From Syngnathus acus (taxonomy: Eukaryota > Chordata > Actinopteri > Syngnathiformes > Syngnathidae): 64,000 nt of DNA. Positions 12,919 through 26,400 of this stretch are shown in pieces. The notes under the pieces were generated by a model. The model had not been told where the DNA came from. It saw only the letters and a list, made by a program, of their open reading frames with translations, and ran no database searches. The position numbers were made by a program, and so were the translations under genes. Where the stretch lies: contig NC_051094.1 in NCBI RefSeq assembly GCF_901709675.1, positions 14,702,501 to 14,766,500 on the forward strand, written 5' to 3'. Each line of letters opens with the position of its first letter. Within the stretch, counting starts at the first letter, position 1.

Positions 12919-15900
12919 TATTGCTGCTCTAAGAACGCAACACAATGCAAAGCAGGCATGCAAATGACTAATATTTAAAAATATTGAAATAAATACAGAA
13001 ATAAAGTTCACAATTCTAGGCAATATTTGAATACAATTTTGCCTTCTGGTAGAGCATAATAATAGGGATGGCAATACACTATGGGCTGTTGTATAATGAC
13101 AACTGATTGATGGGCCAATAACTTGTAAGCACCACTAATCTTTCGAACAGTATGTTTTTGTAACGAGACAGTGATATGTAGCACACGAGATTACTTTTTA
13201 AGAAATGGTTATGGAAACTGTCTAATAGCTGAAAATATAGATAAAGCTAAAAATATACACCAAGTTTACTTCCCACCTCATTATACACTAAAGTCACACG
13301 CACACATGTACAGACACACACACACACGCACACGCACGCAAGTACGCACGCAAACACACACAATGTGGACTAAAGATTTTTGACAGGCAAATGTGTTCAA
13401 ACGCATTTAACTCCGTTCAAATGTATTTGCGAGTACATTTAAATGTTTTTGTGAGTATGTTTGAACATATTTGCGAGTACCTTCGAATGTAATTGTAAGT
13501 AAAGTATTCCGTATGGACTTCAGTAGTAGCGTAACAAATACAACAACCACGCAAGTTATGTTATCATCTCAGTTGGAAAACTATTTCTCTTTGAATAACT
13601 TCATAGTAGAGTGCTTCTTAGGAATAAAATGCACTGAGAAAATAGAAAAGTTGTATTCGCTGGGGGTTGCAAAAGCTTTTAATCTATTACATTGTTTTAC
13701 AATGCTCTATATAACGTTGTTATTAACAGCTTTACAATAGAGGATGTCATGTATGCTATGGTCTACGGTTTTTGTATCAGTATTCAAAATCAGATACAGT
13801 ATAAAAATTGGTTAACAATTTAGTAATATGGTGTTCATAAAACAGCATCATTATTACGTTCATGATTATTTACTATAAATTACACAAGTAAACTGAAAAC
13901 AGTTTATTTTGGCCAAGTTTTATGTTAGAAATATTCAATATTTGTGGTGTCATCATATTAACAACAGATTCAGCAATGCCCCTGAGAGTGTGGTAGTTTG
14001 TCTTCCTGACATTTAGCTAGTATGTCCTCTACTAGCCTCTCAATTTCTTTTGGGAATGTACTCACTTAAAAGTCATGATGACTAAGCACACTGCACAAAT
14101 CAATGTCCAAAGCTCTGCCGGAAGTTTTTAGATTCAAAGTTGTTTCTATTGTTGTATTGTCCTTCAGAATGAAAGAACTAAGCAGTGGGAGGCAGAGAGC
14201 CTCAGAAATTATGGACTTGGAAATGAAGTGAGAGGAAGTATTGACCATTATTCTGGTCCTACTGCAGAGAATGCACTGTCACTATCTCCTGCCTAGCTGA
14301 TAGTGACAATAATTAGTGGTGTTAAGAAGTCTATATTCATATTCCACTTCCAATGTTTATTATTCCAAGATGGTCGCCAGCTCCTGCAATTGCCAAGGAG
14401 CCACTGCGACACATAAGTGTCTGTAATAAAAACGATTTATTAACAATTAGTCCTTTTATTATTAAGATGTAGTTAATCTAACAAAAGGATGAACCAGCCC
14501 CCCACACTCCCCCCCTCCCAAAAAAGAATCTCACTATGAAAAGTAATTAAATGCAACTAAACAAATCATGAAACCGAAATTCAATTTGCTTACCTTCCTC
14601 ACTAACATGAGCTGGTGGCTCAAGTTCTCCTTCACGGCCAAGTAACGCATCCTGTACTTCCCAACCCTCCCGATTGAGGCATGGGAATGGTGTATATACA
14701 GAGACCTTAAAGGTCAAAAGGCCAGGAACAATAATAATAGGATGTCAACGTTTGAGAACTCTCTTGCACTTTGTTGAAAATATTGTATAATGTTTTTTAT
14801 TCACTTTCACTAAGTTGGTGGAACAGTCAGTGGTGCATGCCACCCCAAGGTACTGATCTTCATATCAAGGAACTTAGAGTAAATCATGCCTCACTTACAA
14901 ACCACTCTCCTAATTTTATACAGTACGTATGTGAACCACCTCCCAAGAGGCAATTGCATACTGGAGCTAATGTATGCTAATGTCACATATGCATGCAGGA
15001 ACACTCTCTTTCTCACTCTTGGGCATTCTTATCACAAATTTGTATGTGTACAAAAAAAAAATACCTATAAGAAAAGGTTTTTTGTTTTTTGTGATATAAA
15101 CAAAATAGACAGATTTTTTTTTATCATTGATAATTTCCAAACTTTTTAAACCATTTCTGTGACCTATGATATAAACATGCTACTGGGACAGGAGGGGTCA
15201 TGCCCCCCTCAGTTTCATAAAGACCACGAGCCATCCCCACCACACAAGGCGACAAAACCTTTCGGTATAACAGAGGACTAATGTTTCTGGGGTGAACATG
15301 GAACCCGCTTAGCGCATGTTGTACTACAACTAGTGATGCGTTTAAGTTTCACAAAAAATGCTGGAATTTTCACAGGTCAGTCAGAATTTAAAAAAAAAAA
15401 ATCCTTCGCCTGATATCAGATCGCCAACTCAGCAAGGCAGACGAATCCTACAAGCCAGATTGATATGTAACATTGTGGTTACATGTTTTGTTAGACATTT
15501 ATAAGCTTGATAAGCGCTGGGAGCACACAACTCTGGAGCTTTACATTCTCAATTGAACTCACCTTCACAATGTGCAGCATTCTTCCACCTGACACTGTCA
15601 TTTGCTGTCTTAACACACATTTGTAGTCTTTGGCTTTCAAGGCAGCATGAGCCTCGCCATTGTTTTGTGTTTTATTTACAGCTCTTTGTATGCAGCTGTG
15701 GTTGTTTTCAAAATGCTTTATAGATAAGGTTGAGTCGATTGAGAATAATAGTCTCAGTTGAGCACTGTAGTCCTGTTGTGTTGAAAGCTACTTTCCCTTA
15801 CATCAGTTTGACGCTGCCATAATAATCTCAATATGTGGACAGGACAGCTGTGTGGTCGGCAAGAGGTAAAAAGGACAGGCTAATAATTCCTACTAGAGCT

Positions 15901-18900
15901 CTACTGTTACACCTCTGATGGGCCAGAGGAAGCGGTTCGACATTTGTTTTGTTGCTACCTTATTGTAGGAAATGAAAACATAATAGCACCCACTCATGTC
16001 ATACAGGATAAAGGGATTATTTGGAATTCAGATCGACAGATTGTTTGTAGTCGAGAGTTTTCTGGCTATTACTAACTGTAACCAGGGACTGAGCCTCCCC
16101 TGATGGGTTTTCAGCAGCTGAAATGCAAACTCTTGCTTTCTCTCTCTCCTTTGCTTCCTGCACCTGTGCAGGTCAGGCTTGGGAAGAAAAAAAAAAAAAA
16201 ATTAGTCACTGTGTGAAGTTCAGCAACAAAGTAAATCACAAATCTTTTCCAGTCTGATCTGAATATTACGGAAGTCGTTCAGCTTGAAATGCTTTTTGTG
16301 CAATCGGACACACACAAGGTAAAACAAGACAATGCAAGCACAATTTGGAAGTGTGAAAAGAAACTGTAATCTCTTTTTCTTTTTTTAATAGTTGAGGACA
16401 TTAACACATTTACACCCTGATATTTTGCCACAGAACACATAAAACAGCCACAGGCCAGTAAGAAGCAGATAACAGTGGAGGCGGGAATACATAAAGAGCA
16501 CATTTCAAAACATTGATAATCATACAGAAGGTAATATTTCCATTTCAAACAACAACAATGATGGCGTGGTTTTGGAGAAAGCCATCACAGTACTAAGGAA
16601 ACAGTTACTTTTACTTGCTACATTGCTTTGATGACAACAAGCATGATGGTAACCACACAATCTCTACTCGGCCAACTTTCACATTTCCTTCTCTTACTAA
16701 TGTACAGTACATTCTACTTAAAAGGGATAACAAAAGGCATGGTTTGGTCAGTGAGATCATTTGCAGCTTTAAGGGTATGACAAGGTTTTCAAAAACAATG
16801 CTGGAGTGGGAACAGGCTTGGTGCAGGTCCACACTGGTTCCTAACAGCGTCCATAACACGTACCTGCACATACACGTATGTGGTACAGTCACATGTACAT
16901 ATAAAATGAACAGTGTCACAAAAATGACTTCCCTTAAAAATGATTACATTGTCCAAATCTCCCAGAATGATTTCAATTGCTTCTGCAAAGATGGATCGAG
17001 GAAAGATGTATTTCTAAGTGTTGATATAGAAACTATTGATTCTTACTTTTTGATCACAGAATTGTCATCAATCAGTAATTTGGTGTTGCTCACACCATAC
17101 ATTACTGTAATTATTCACTGCAATACATATAAAGTATTTTTATTTCAGATTTATTTCAGGTTCTCTTTACAACACACAAGCCACATTACACATTCAAAGT
17201 AGCTTCAGTTAAAGAAGGTAACACCAGCGAGGTATGATTTTGTACAACTCAAGCGATTTCACAAAGTGACAGATTCATATCTCTAACTTGTATTAGTGCA
17301 TTAATTATACAATTATTTTTCCTTTTTTTTTTTTACAAGTTATGTTATGTTGTTGAAATCTCAAAAATCCTTCAGTGCCTTGAAAATGTGTTTGCCCGCT
17401 GCTTTGATTCTTATTTTTGCAGGTTTCACCCTGCTAATGAAATATTACACAAACAAACACACTGATCCAGTGGAGCGTAGACACAACCTGGAGGATTCAC
17501 CCAAGTCACCGTGTGCGTGAGTGCACATATCTTCCTGTGCTCTCTCCCTTCTAGTCTGTAATTAGCATGACTGGATGGCGAGAGATGGATAGAACCACAG
17601 GAAGATATGACGCTGATGAGACCATACACCCTGCTGGGTAGCCTGCCTGGCGCCTCTCCATAATAAACAACAACCTTTAGTCTGCAGTGTGAGTTGGAGA
17701 GAGACAACCTACCGCAGGCTTATTTAGGCAACACTCCTGAACCAGGTTGATTAAACATTCATTAAAGGCCCAGAATCCTAACCTGCATCACTCGACTTGG
17801 TCAAATGATAGAATTGTATTCAATCGTGTTTGGCTTTTTAGACACAACAAATAAACCTACAATCGACAGAATTACAGTATATCAAATTGGGCTGAATGCG
17901 CCCCTAAAGTTTTATTTGGGTGTGTTGGAATTCAAATTTAAAAGTGTACTGATCAAATTTGTTCGCTAAGATTCCCTACCTAGAACAGTGATCAGAAACA
18001 TTTATAATTTTCACTTAGGAGTCCTTGGAAATGGAACATGGTGCATTGAATTGATTATTTTTCTGACAATAGGCAGGATCAAACAAAGAGTGTCAATGAT
18101 GTTCAATTTAGAGCCAAGAAGCCACTTGGTCCCACCATCTGCAAAGGATCAACAAGCAAACAATTCTCATATTTAAGAGCTCATTTAAATGCAACAACAC
18201 AAGCAGTCAGGGACACTACAAGGCCCAGCTCCAGCTGAGTCCAAACGCTCCGAAAAGGAGGCATCAAGGGCCAGATTGGATTCAGAGTCTAATCAGATAA
18301 TTCTAATTAGAACAACCCTTACGTTTTTGCTTTCCCACATCCTTCTTCACGGAATTGTCTGTTGGTGACAAGGCTTGCTTGCCAATCCAGTCATGCGAAT
18401 ATTGTCCCTTGGCTTGGTGGACTTCTAGATTGAATAAATTCAATCTAGATTGAATAAATTACTGGCGACAGTCGTGCTTAAACAGGAAAGTTCAAGGGGC
18501 ACAAAAACACTTCAACCAGTGTGTGAGGACTGTAATTACTGTGTTTGCATCTTTTTTATTTTGATAGCAATTCTTGTCCAACATACACAAAGAGTGGCAT
18601 GGTAAAGCAGGAGGAAAATGCAGATTGCTCTTTCAGATACTGTATATCTGCTTAGAAAGAAACATTTGGGGATAGTCACCGTTTGAGAGAAATTTCTGGA
18701 GCAAAATAATATGCACTGGAACACAAGTAAACTCATTTTCTTTTAACTTCTAATGTGAGTCCAACTCTTGAATTTTACACAACTTATTGTTCTTTAACAA
18801 GGCAATGGCAATCCAGTGTTTACAGAGCATGATCATCAGAGCGGCAGGAAGAGTCACAGAAAGGCATAGAAGTAGATGCCCTTGGAAATGTATTGGTCCA

Positions 18901-19138
18901 GTCATGGATTCACAAATCACTTCACAAACGATTTGTCAAAAATCCATTCTAAATTTTGCTGCTCAGCTCCTTTTTAAAGTTGGATTGAAACATTGAACAT
19001 CTATATCATGCACATTCCAACTGTTTCAAGAATGTCAAGCGTTGGGGCCTCTCTGTAAAGATTGTTAGGTAGTGTATTTAATCCTCAAATTTCACCCAAA
19101 AGATTTTTTATATGTGGTTTATGTACTGGAAGAAATGT
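12919..19138. other. Intergenic, no gene seen
   Basis: Contains a short CA/CG-rich simple repeat (13296-13362) and several A or T runs. The longest ORF (16615-17202, 195 codons) has no recognisable domain and runs over low-information AT-rich sequence. Confidence 0.55.
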
Positions 19139-19140
19139 TA

Positions 19141-19535
19141 CCGTATTTTCCGGACTATAAGGCGCACCTTCAATGAACGGCCCATTTTAAAACTTTGTCC
19201 TTATATAAGGCGCACCGGACTATAAAGCGCACCATTAATGCATCATGTCAGATTTTTAATCCAAATCAAATTATTCTCCATTTTATCTTTTTTATTTCAA
19301 CTTCAGACGCAACAAATTACTTTATAATCACAAAATAATGATCCGTAGTCTTTTTGATTCATGATTCATAGTCTTCAGCCGGCCACTTATGATTGATTTC
19401 ATGACACAATGCTTTGGGACAGTTTAAATTTAGGAATTTGGTCCATATATAAGGCGCACCGGACTATAAGGCGCACTGTCGGCTTTTGAGAAAATTTTAG
19501 GTTTTTAGGTGTGCCTTATAGTCCGGAAAATACGG
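19141..19535. mobile_element. MITE, TA-flanked, CCGTATTTTCCGGACTATAA termini
   Basis: The left end CCGTATTTTCCGGACTATAA is exactly repeated, inverted, at the right end (TTATAGTCCGGAAAATACGG). It is flanked by TA on each side. Internal ATAAGGCGCACC motifs are reiterated. No ORF. Same core family as 22228-22449 and 40910-41207. Confidence 0.85.
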
Positions 19536-19537
19536 TA

Positions 19538-20460
19538 ATTTTGGCTTAAGGTTAAGTAGGTGGGTCTTAATGTACACTCACGCCAGGCAATCAACAAAGT
19601 GTTTGGTCACGCTTGACAACTTAAGTCCATCCAACTTGTATAGCCATCGCAATCTTTCCTTTCGCCAGTTATTAATGAACTGCCACCTTGCATAATGGAC
19701 ACAACAATAGAGCACAAAAGCAAAGCCCAAGTAAGCTTGCATATGTTCAATCGAGCACATGTAGATTTGTAGTTGATGGAAATAGCATCTATGGGGTATA
19801 AGGTAAAAGTCAAGCTTAGTGTTACTATATTTTTATCTCAGGGTGAGCATTAACTATCATGAAAACATTTTCAAAGAGACTCAAATTGAAAAAATCCATA
19901 TTTCAAATTACAATATGTAACACATTCCAGAGGTTCCATATCCACCCATGAGCGGTGGTAACACAAAATATACGGAAGCATGTAAAAAACCCCATTAACT
20001 TTTAAAAAAGAAATTTGCAAGCATAAAATTGTATGCTATAACAAACAAAGAAACCAAATCTACTTTCAAGTGACCCATATTCAATAACACTGTTTTGACT
20101 GTACAATGTGCATCGTGCACACCAACGTCACACTGCAGGACATGAAGCCAACTTTTGATTTTTTGTTTTTTAAATACAATATTATGCAGTTGTTCAAGTT
20201 ACAAAAACAAATGCGACTTCTTACGCGAAACAAATATGTCCGCGAAATGACGTCATTAATGGACAAATAAAACATGTCATATGGTGCAGTATTTATGGAA
20301 GTAAATATGGCCTTGACTTCCCTCCTCTGTTTACATGCTTTGTACCCCACCAGGAATTCCGTTCAGGATTTGAGGAGATTGACAGAGGTGCGAGGCAGGA
20401 GGAGCGACAAATACTTTGGCGAATGAGACAAATCATTATTCCATCTCCCTAGGACCTCAC
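19538..20460. other. Intergenic, no gene seen
   Basis: AT-rich with no supported ORF, RNA gene or repeat end. Confidence 0.5.
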
Positions 20461-23107
20461 TTTATTGTTGCGCCTAACACATGAATTGTCACAGTGGCTA
20501 TTATAATTATCTTCACAAATGTCAACTTTATACTTTTAAGTGGGATTAAATGGATTTTGAGAAGTCCCACACCCCTTCAAACGCATATTTGGCTTTTGAT
20601 GATGGTGTAGGTTGGAGGAGCGTCACCTAAGTGTGTATTGGATACAAATGCAATTTATAACCACATATGGATTCGAAAAAAAAAACGTAATACACATTGC
20701 ATGAATAAAAAAAATCTGAATTGACCTGCTGTGTGATCGTAACCTTTCAGTGCAGTCACACAATTGGAACGCGCATTGTGTAATAGACACGCATAATAAA
20801 GCATGTTGTCAAAGTGATCTTTCAGGACAGATGGACACTCTACCGGTACAATTTATAACTGACTTATATAATTCTATTAGCAGAGAGTTGCAGAAACAAT
20901 TGTGGGCAGCAGAGCTCATTCATTGTGCTACTCACTTAAACGTAATGTCTTTGCCAGAAAATGTTTTGACCATGTAAACACCATCATCAATACACTTGAT
21001 ACATTACAGTGGATTGGAAAGCAGAGTATGCAGGAATCTTCCAGTTGAAAGATGCTGCCATTAGGTAACACAACAAGGAGTCGTGCTGATTCGCATCTGC
21101 TTCTCAGTTTCACATCAGATGACGTTGGAATTTTAAATAACAGCTGAGAATAGATCACGAGATGAACTCGATGGAGCGCGGGGTTAATGAATCTGATGCA
21201 TTTCAACAGGTGATAGCTGTGTGTGTGTGTGTGTGTATTTTTTGGGAAGGTGGGTGTGTTGCCAAACATACGAACAAGTCACAAAACCCAACACGTTGCC
21301 TGTTCAGCATTGGTGGATGTGTGCGTAAACCCAGCACTAATCCAATCAGTGGACGTCCACAAATCCTTCTTTGTACAAATCAGCTTTGCTTACCACTGAC
21401 AAAATAAGATTTTATCACTGTTTCAGTTCCACTTATGGCAATTAATTAGCATGATGAATTTGCATGACGAATTTATATAGATTGCCATTTCACACAATGG
21501 CTACTTTCTTTTCTGTAGTGCATGTGTGAAGTCTATAGGATCCTAAATGATCCCGGTGGGCGTCTGCAGCACACATTATCGAACTGTCTTTTTCCTGGAC
21601 TCCAGCAGAGCGAGCTGCCTCTCTGTTTCCCTTGTCCTTTTACAATCATGCTAAGCAGCGTGGCGCATCACTCTACATTAGAGCCTCAACTAGAGAAGGA
21701 CGCATGTGCAAATTTTCACAATAACATGTCTACACAGCGAAGCCAATATCATCATACACTAGATGACACAGAAAAGTGTTCAAAGCAAATACACTAGGAC
21801 AGCAAAAATCAATAGATTGCACTTTAAGTCTACAACATTAAGTCATTTCTGCACTTGTCTAATACCCCAAGGATAAAATGATTTTGAACAGGTTGACAAC
21901 ATTGGTGCAGCCACATTTGATTTTGTTGTTCTTTGTAAACAGAAATAAAAACTCAAATAAGTGTTCAATATGTTAAAAAAAACATTTTCTTAAATTCTTG
22001 ATTTGTTTTTGATTTTGGCTTTGAACCCAATTTTCCTTGATATTATAATTCAACCATTAAACTCAAAATCAGAGAGGTATGAGGCAGCTAAGATACATCC
22101 ACCCAACATGCTGCAACACTGTGTATAAAAGTGGTGCAGGGTATTTAGATGTGTGTTTGACAGACGGAGTGTAAATAAAACATTTAAATCTGCTTTCTGT
22201 GTGAAATGGAGCTCGCCTCTATAACTACCGTATTTTCCGCACTATAAGGCGCACCTAAAAACCTCCAATTTTCTCAAAAGCCGACAGTGCGCCTTATAAT
22301 CCGGTGCGCTTTATATATAGAGCAATATTGAGCCACTACGGCAGGCGTGTCCAAATATATGGACTTATATATGGACAAAGTTTAAAAATGGGCCATTCAT
22401 TGAAGGTGCGCCTTATAATCCAGTGCGCCTTATAGTGCGGAAAATACGGTAGTCTGAAATGCACAATTCAAAACAGAAACTCTTGCTTTGTGTTTGTCGA
22501 TTCTGCTCAAGGCACATTCACAGCCAGGGGAGCCTGTCGATGATGAAAGCAGCTGTTCCAAGTCAGTGTTTAGCCTGGTAAAACATGAGTCATAACTGTC
22601 CATCAAGTAATTGGCAGAACATTCAGCAGCAACAGGTGAAAGTCCCTTGACCACAAGACAAGCGCTCATTTTTTACATGCGAGTGTTCCCAAAATCCTGC
22701 TTGGAAAGATATTACCTGTCTTCCACCTGTGATTGACAAGTTCAAAAGGAAAAAAAAAAAGCACTTTTCAAAAGAATCCAAATTCATCCAGTTGGCTGCT
22801 TAACAGACAACAATGTGGATTAGCAGCGTGCTGTTCTCATGTTTGAACTCAATGTCAAAATAGACTGGTGGGATTGAGAACGTGTGAACCTTCCATGCAA
22901 AATGACGGCGCTGGTGTGACAAGCAGAAGCTGTGAAAAAAAAATGGAGGCATCACATCTGCTTCAGTTTACAGCAGTCATGTGTTCATCATTCCTTTTTA
23001 ACACTAAACGGTAATGGCAAGTAGCACAAGTCTCATATAAGAAAGTGTTGAGTGAACAAATATTCTTAGATTCTCATTCAGGGTAAAAGGTTTTCGCAGG
23101 CCTCGAC
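20461..23107 (-). other. Possible tacr1 3' UTR and downstream flank
   Basis: No coding exon is recognisable here. On the minus strand the first canonical AATAAA after the stop is at 20466-20461, which would imply a 2.6-kb 3' UTR containing the MITE at 22228-22449. Earlier non-canonical polyadenylation is equally possible. Confidence 0.2.
22228..22449. mobile_element. MITE, same family as 19141-19535, short copy
   Basis: TA-flanked, with inverted ends CCGTATTTTCCGCACTATAA / TTATAGTGCGGAAAATACGG. The GCCTTATAATCCGGTGCG motif recurs inside. Confidence 0.85.
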
Positions 23108-23492
23108 TCACATTCTTTCCTGGCTATCTGACAAAAAGTGACTTGTGTCTAACGTCTGCTCTTGGAGGTTGCTATATGAGAAGAAATTAGATGCTGTGGT
23201 TTTGGAGACGCTCTGGGAAGAACCATTTGATGTAAGGTCCAGCGAACAGCTTTGTGGTCCTGCCCCGATGACTGTTTCATCAGGCCCATGACCAAGCGTG
23301 ACTTTGGCCTTAGAGCGCTCCATTTCATCGCCCACCTGGACTACAGTAGACACAGTGGTCTCCATTCGGCTTGCCTTGCAGATGCTCGTCTGAGTTTGAA
23401 AGTAGCGAGTCGACTTGAGTTCCAGGCCTTCGTAGGAGCTTTGAGGGACACAGGGGCAGCAGCGGAAAGCTTGTTTGAAACCTGCACGGAAC
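23108..23492 (-). CDS. tacr1: tacr1 exon 5: cytoplasmic tail and stop
   Basis: Encodes residues 317-443 after a CCCCTACAG acceptor. It starts [14 protein letters not shown] (helix 8 and Cys residues for palmitoylation), then [26 protein letters not shown] and [10 protein letters not shown], motifs particular to NK1 receptors. The tail is rich in Ser/Thr, fitting arrestin-dependent desensitisation. It carries an extra stretch (about residues 370-396, [20 protein letters not shown] and neighbours) and a longer C-terminal end than human NK1. Stop TGA at 23110-23108. Confidence 0.95.
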
Positions 23493-26400
23493 CTGTAGGG
23501 GAAGCATAGACAACTTAATTTACTTATCCACACATACACATCGCCACAAAAGTAACAGAAGGTACACATTCTTGTTAATGGCTTAAGGATCGTAACATTT
23601 GTTTTTACTTCCGGTTTCATTTTTCTTCTACATCCTTTGCAAACTCAGTCATTTAGCTCTCTGGTGATTGCATGACAATTAGTAAAATTGTTTTGTCTTA
23701 ACATTTTCAAGGAACTACAGAATAGACACATCACTGATACAAACGTCAGATTTTATCTGAGAAAGAAACATTTGATGTCACGAGGAAAACGTGTAATATA
23801 ATGAGAAGTTAAGTGAATAAAGACAAAAGGAAAATGTTCATTTGATTTGATTTGTTTATTTTGGCATGGACATAGTCACACTTCATCACAATGTTCATTG
23901 CATGAATTGAACAAGCACAGAACTTGCTAAAATGGGAAAACTTGCTTATCGTGTCTCTGCCCAGATTTCAACCAAGGATTTTGTTTACATGACAATACTA
24001 CTATTCACTTTCATCCACATAAACCGAGAGCGAGTTCAATTTACATACAATCAACAAGAGGGAAATTTAAAATTTTAATATGTTCATCATTGTATCTGAA
24101 TACAGATGGAAGATAAGGGAGAAAACCATAACATTTGTTTTTAAGGATCTGACCTGGCAGAGATGAAAGGCAATCAATGTTTTATGAAGGATGATTAAAT
24201 CTCAGTTTGCAACAGTGCTCTCATATTTTCAGATTATTTCATAGTGAAAACATCCAAATGTGAAATGTAATTTTTCAAACAGCACGGATACAGTTAACAG
24301 GTGGAAGAAAGACAGCATTTAGAGGGTAGATTGAATCTAACATGCACCATCTGTCTTCTTTTGTCAAACAAAATCCATGTGACAGGCATGCTGATTTTTT
24401 GTCATGGTGTGAGATTCAATCACTGAGTGCGAGCAGTTGAGCACGTTGTACTTTTTAGCCTAATTGGGTTTAGTCTGCTCTAAATCTGTTCTGTTGCCTG
24501 TAAATTGATAGATAATCTATTCATTCATCCATCTTTCTCACCGCTTATCTTCTCTAGGGTTGTGGAGCCTATTCCAAGCAGTCTTTGGGAGTAGGCGGGG
24601 TACAACCTGAAATGGTCGCCAGCCAGTCGCAGGGCACATATAGACAAACAACCACCAGGGACGGGGAGAACAAGCAAACTCCATACAGGAAGCCTGGAAT
24701 CGAACCCTGCACCTCTGAACTATGAGGCGGACGTGCTAACCTATACACGGATTTTCTGCGTGTACGCTTCATTTGCATGCTCTTACTCCTGTCAGCTGCT
24801 TCAGTGTCTGATGGCTGTATTGAAAAGGATAGAACCGTGACGAGTCCAATCAGTGGGTAAGAGGGGTCTTTGATGTGGGAGACAGCCCTCCTGTGCGGGG
24901 GTAGATGTTCTCCAGAAAGCGCAGTGGAATCTTGCTGATTTTCCCAGCTTTTAGCAGTCGTTCTGGTGTTCCACACAGAGATGCTGCTTCGTAAGACGGA
25001 TGGTGAATGTTTAAAATCGTGGGGGAGCAGTGCTTTGGCAAAAGGAGAGGGGAAAAATGAACACCAACTTGTTGGCAGATGCTTTTAGTGCTCCTGGACA
25101 AGTTCCTTCTTGGAAAGGCCAGACAAGGCCTTGCAGACAGGCTAGCAGGGGTTGACATTATCAATGCTTTGTGTTCCTGGGTGGACTTTTAGAGGGTGAT
25201 CTGGTTTTGTTGGCCTCCTTTCTGTGCTCCAGGTGGAGGTCTTGAAGCAGATGTGAAGTTCATCTGGCAGGATGTCTGTGGTGGTGATGATGGTGGTGGT
25301 GGTCTTGTAGTTTGCAATGTGTTGCAGACGTTCCCATGGAGTCGCCAGCGGAATCGATGCTGTCCAGTTTCTCTCTGTACTATATATCTTGGCTGATGTA
25401 AAGTATTTCCTCAGTTTGTAGTTAGCAGCACTGCACTCTGTCTCATTACCTCATTTAAATGCAAGAAACCATAAATGGAGCATAATACTTTATCCACTGC
25501 TTCTGGTTGGGGAACTTCACATGGGGCACAATGTTATTGACACAAATGCTGATGTGCCCAGTCACATAGCCAGCATAATGGTATGCAGACAACTATCCTC
25601 CAGGGTAGCTGCATCTTTAAACACATTCCAGTCTTTCGCAGCAAAACAGTCCTGCAGGGTTCTTTCAATCTTAATACAGTCCAATGCTTGACGTGCTTAG
25701 TAATAGTAACAGGGTTTATTTCTCACGATAGACCATTACTAGTATTTTGGCACATATCAACCACCCCCACCTCATTTTTTTACCATCCGACGGCGACTAA
25801 GCAATTATTTTGCCTCCGATGGCCACCCATAGCATCATCTGATTAGTTACTTGTGCAGTAGAGTAACAGTAAGCAGGAAAAAGTACATAGGGCTGCATTG
25901 GTGCTCTACCCACAAACTTATAAAGTATGAAGGACTAACAATGCCGCGTACTTAGGAGAAGTCAAGCTATCAGCCGCAATCTTAAATTGCCACGTGCTAA
26001 GCCCACCTAACTTGAATTGAGTTCTCCCCGGCATGGTCACATCCATTTTTCTCTATGTGCATACCATTAAACCAACAAATCCGGCAAAAGCGCTACATGG
26101 ACATTTAATTGGTAAAAATACAATTTCAAAATTACTTTAATAAGGTATATTCCCGAGTACTACTTAAAGATTCGTTCCTTGTACATTTTGCTCGTATTTG
26201 AAATCAAAGCTGTCCACAATATTTTCCAAGATTGAAGCAACCTTGAACATGTTGCTAATTGGAGAATCTGCTTAGTAAAAATATGCTCAGTCGTGTAAAC
26301 AAAGTCAAGTTTGGGAGTTTGCTTTATCAGCTTGATGCCATTCTTTTTTTTCTTTTACTGCAAGCGAATATTGGCTCCAAATATCGGTTATCGGCCTTCT

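Noticed and set aside
16615-17202. A 195-codon ORF on the plus strand
   Set aside because: No family resemblance, no splice or promoter support, and an overlapping ORF of similar quality on the other strand.
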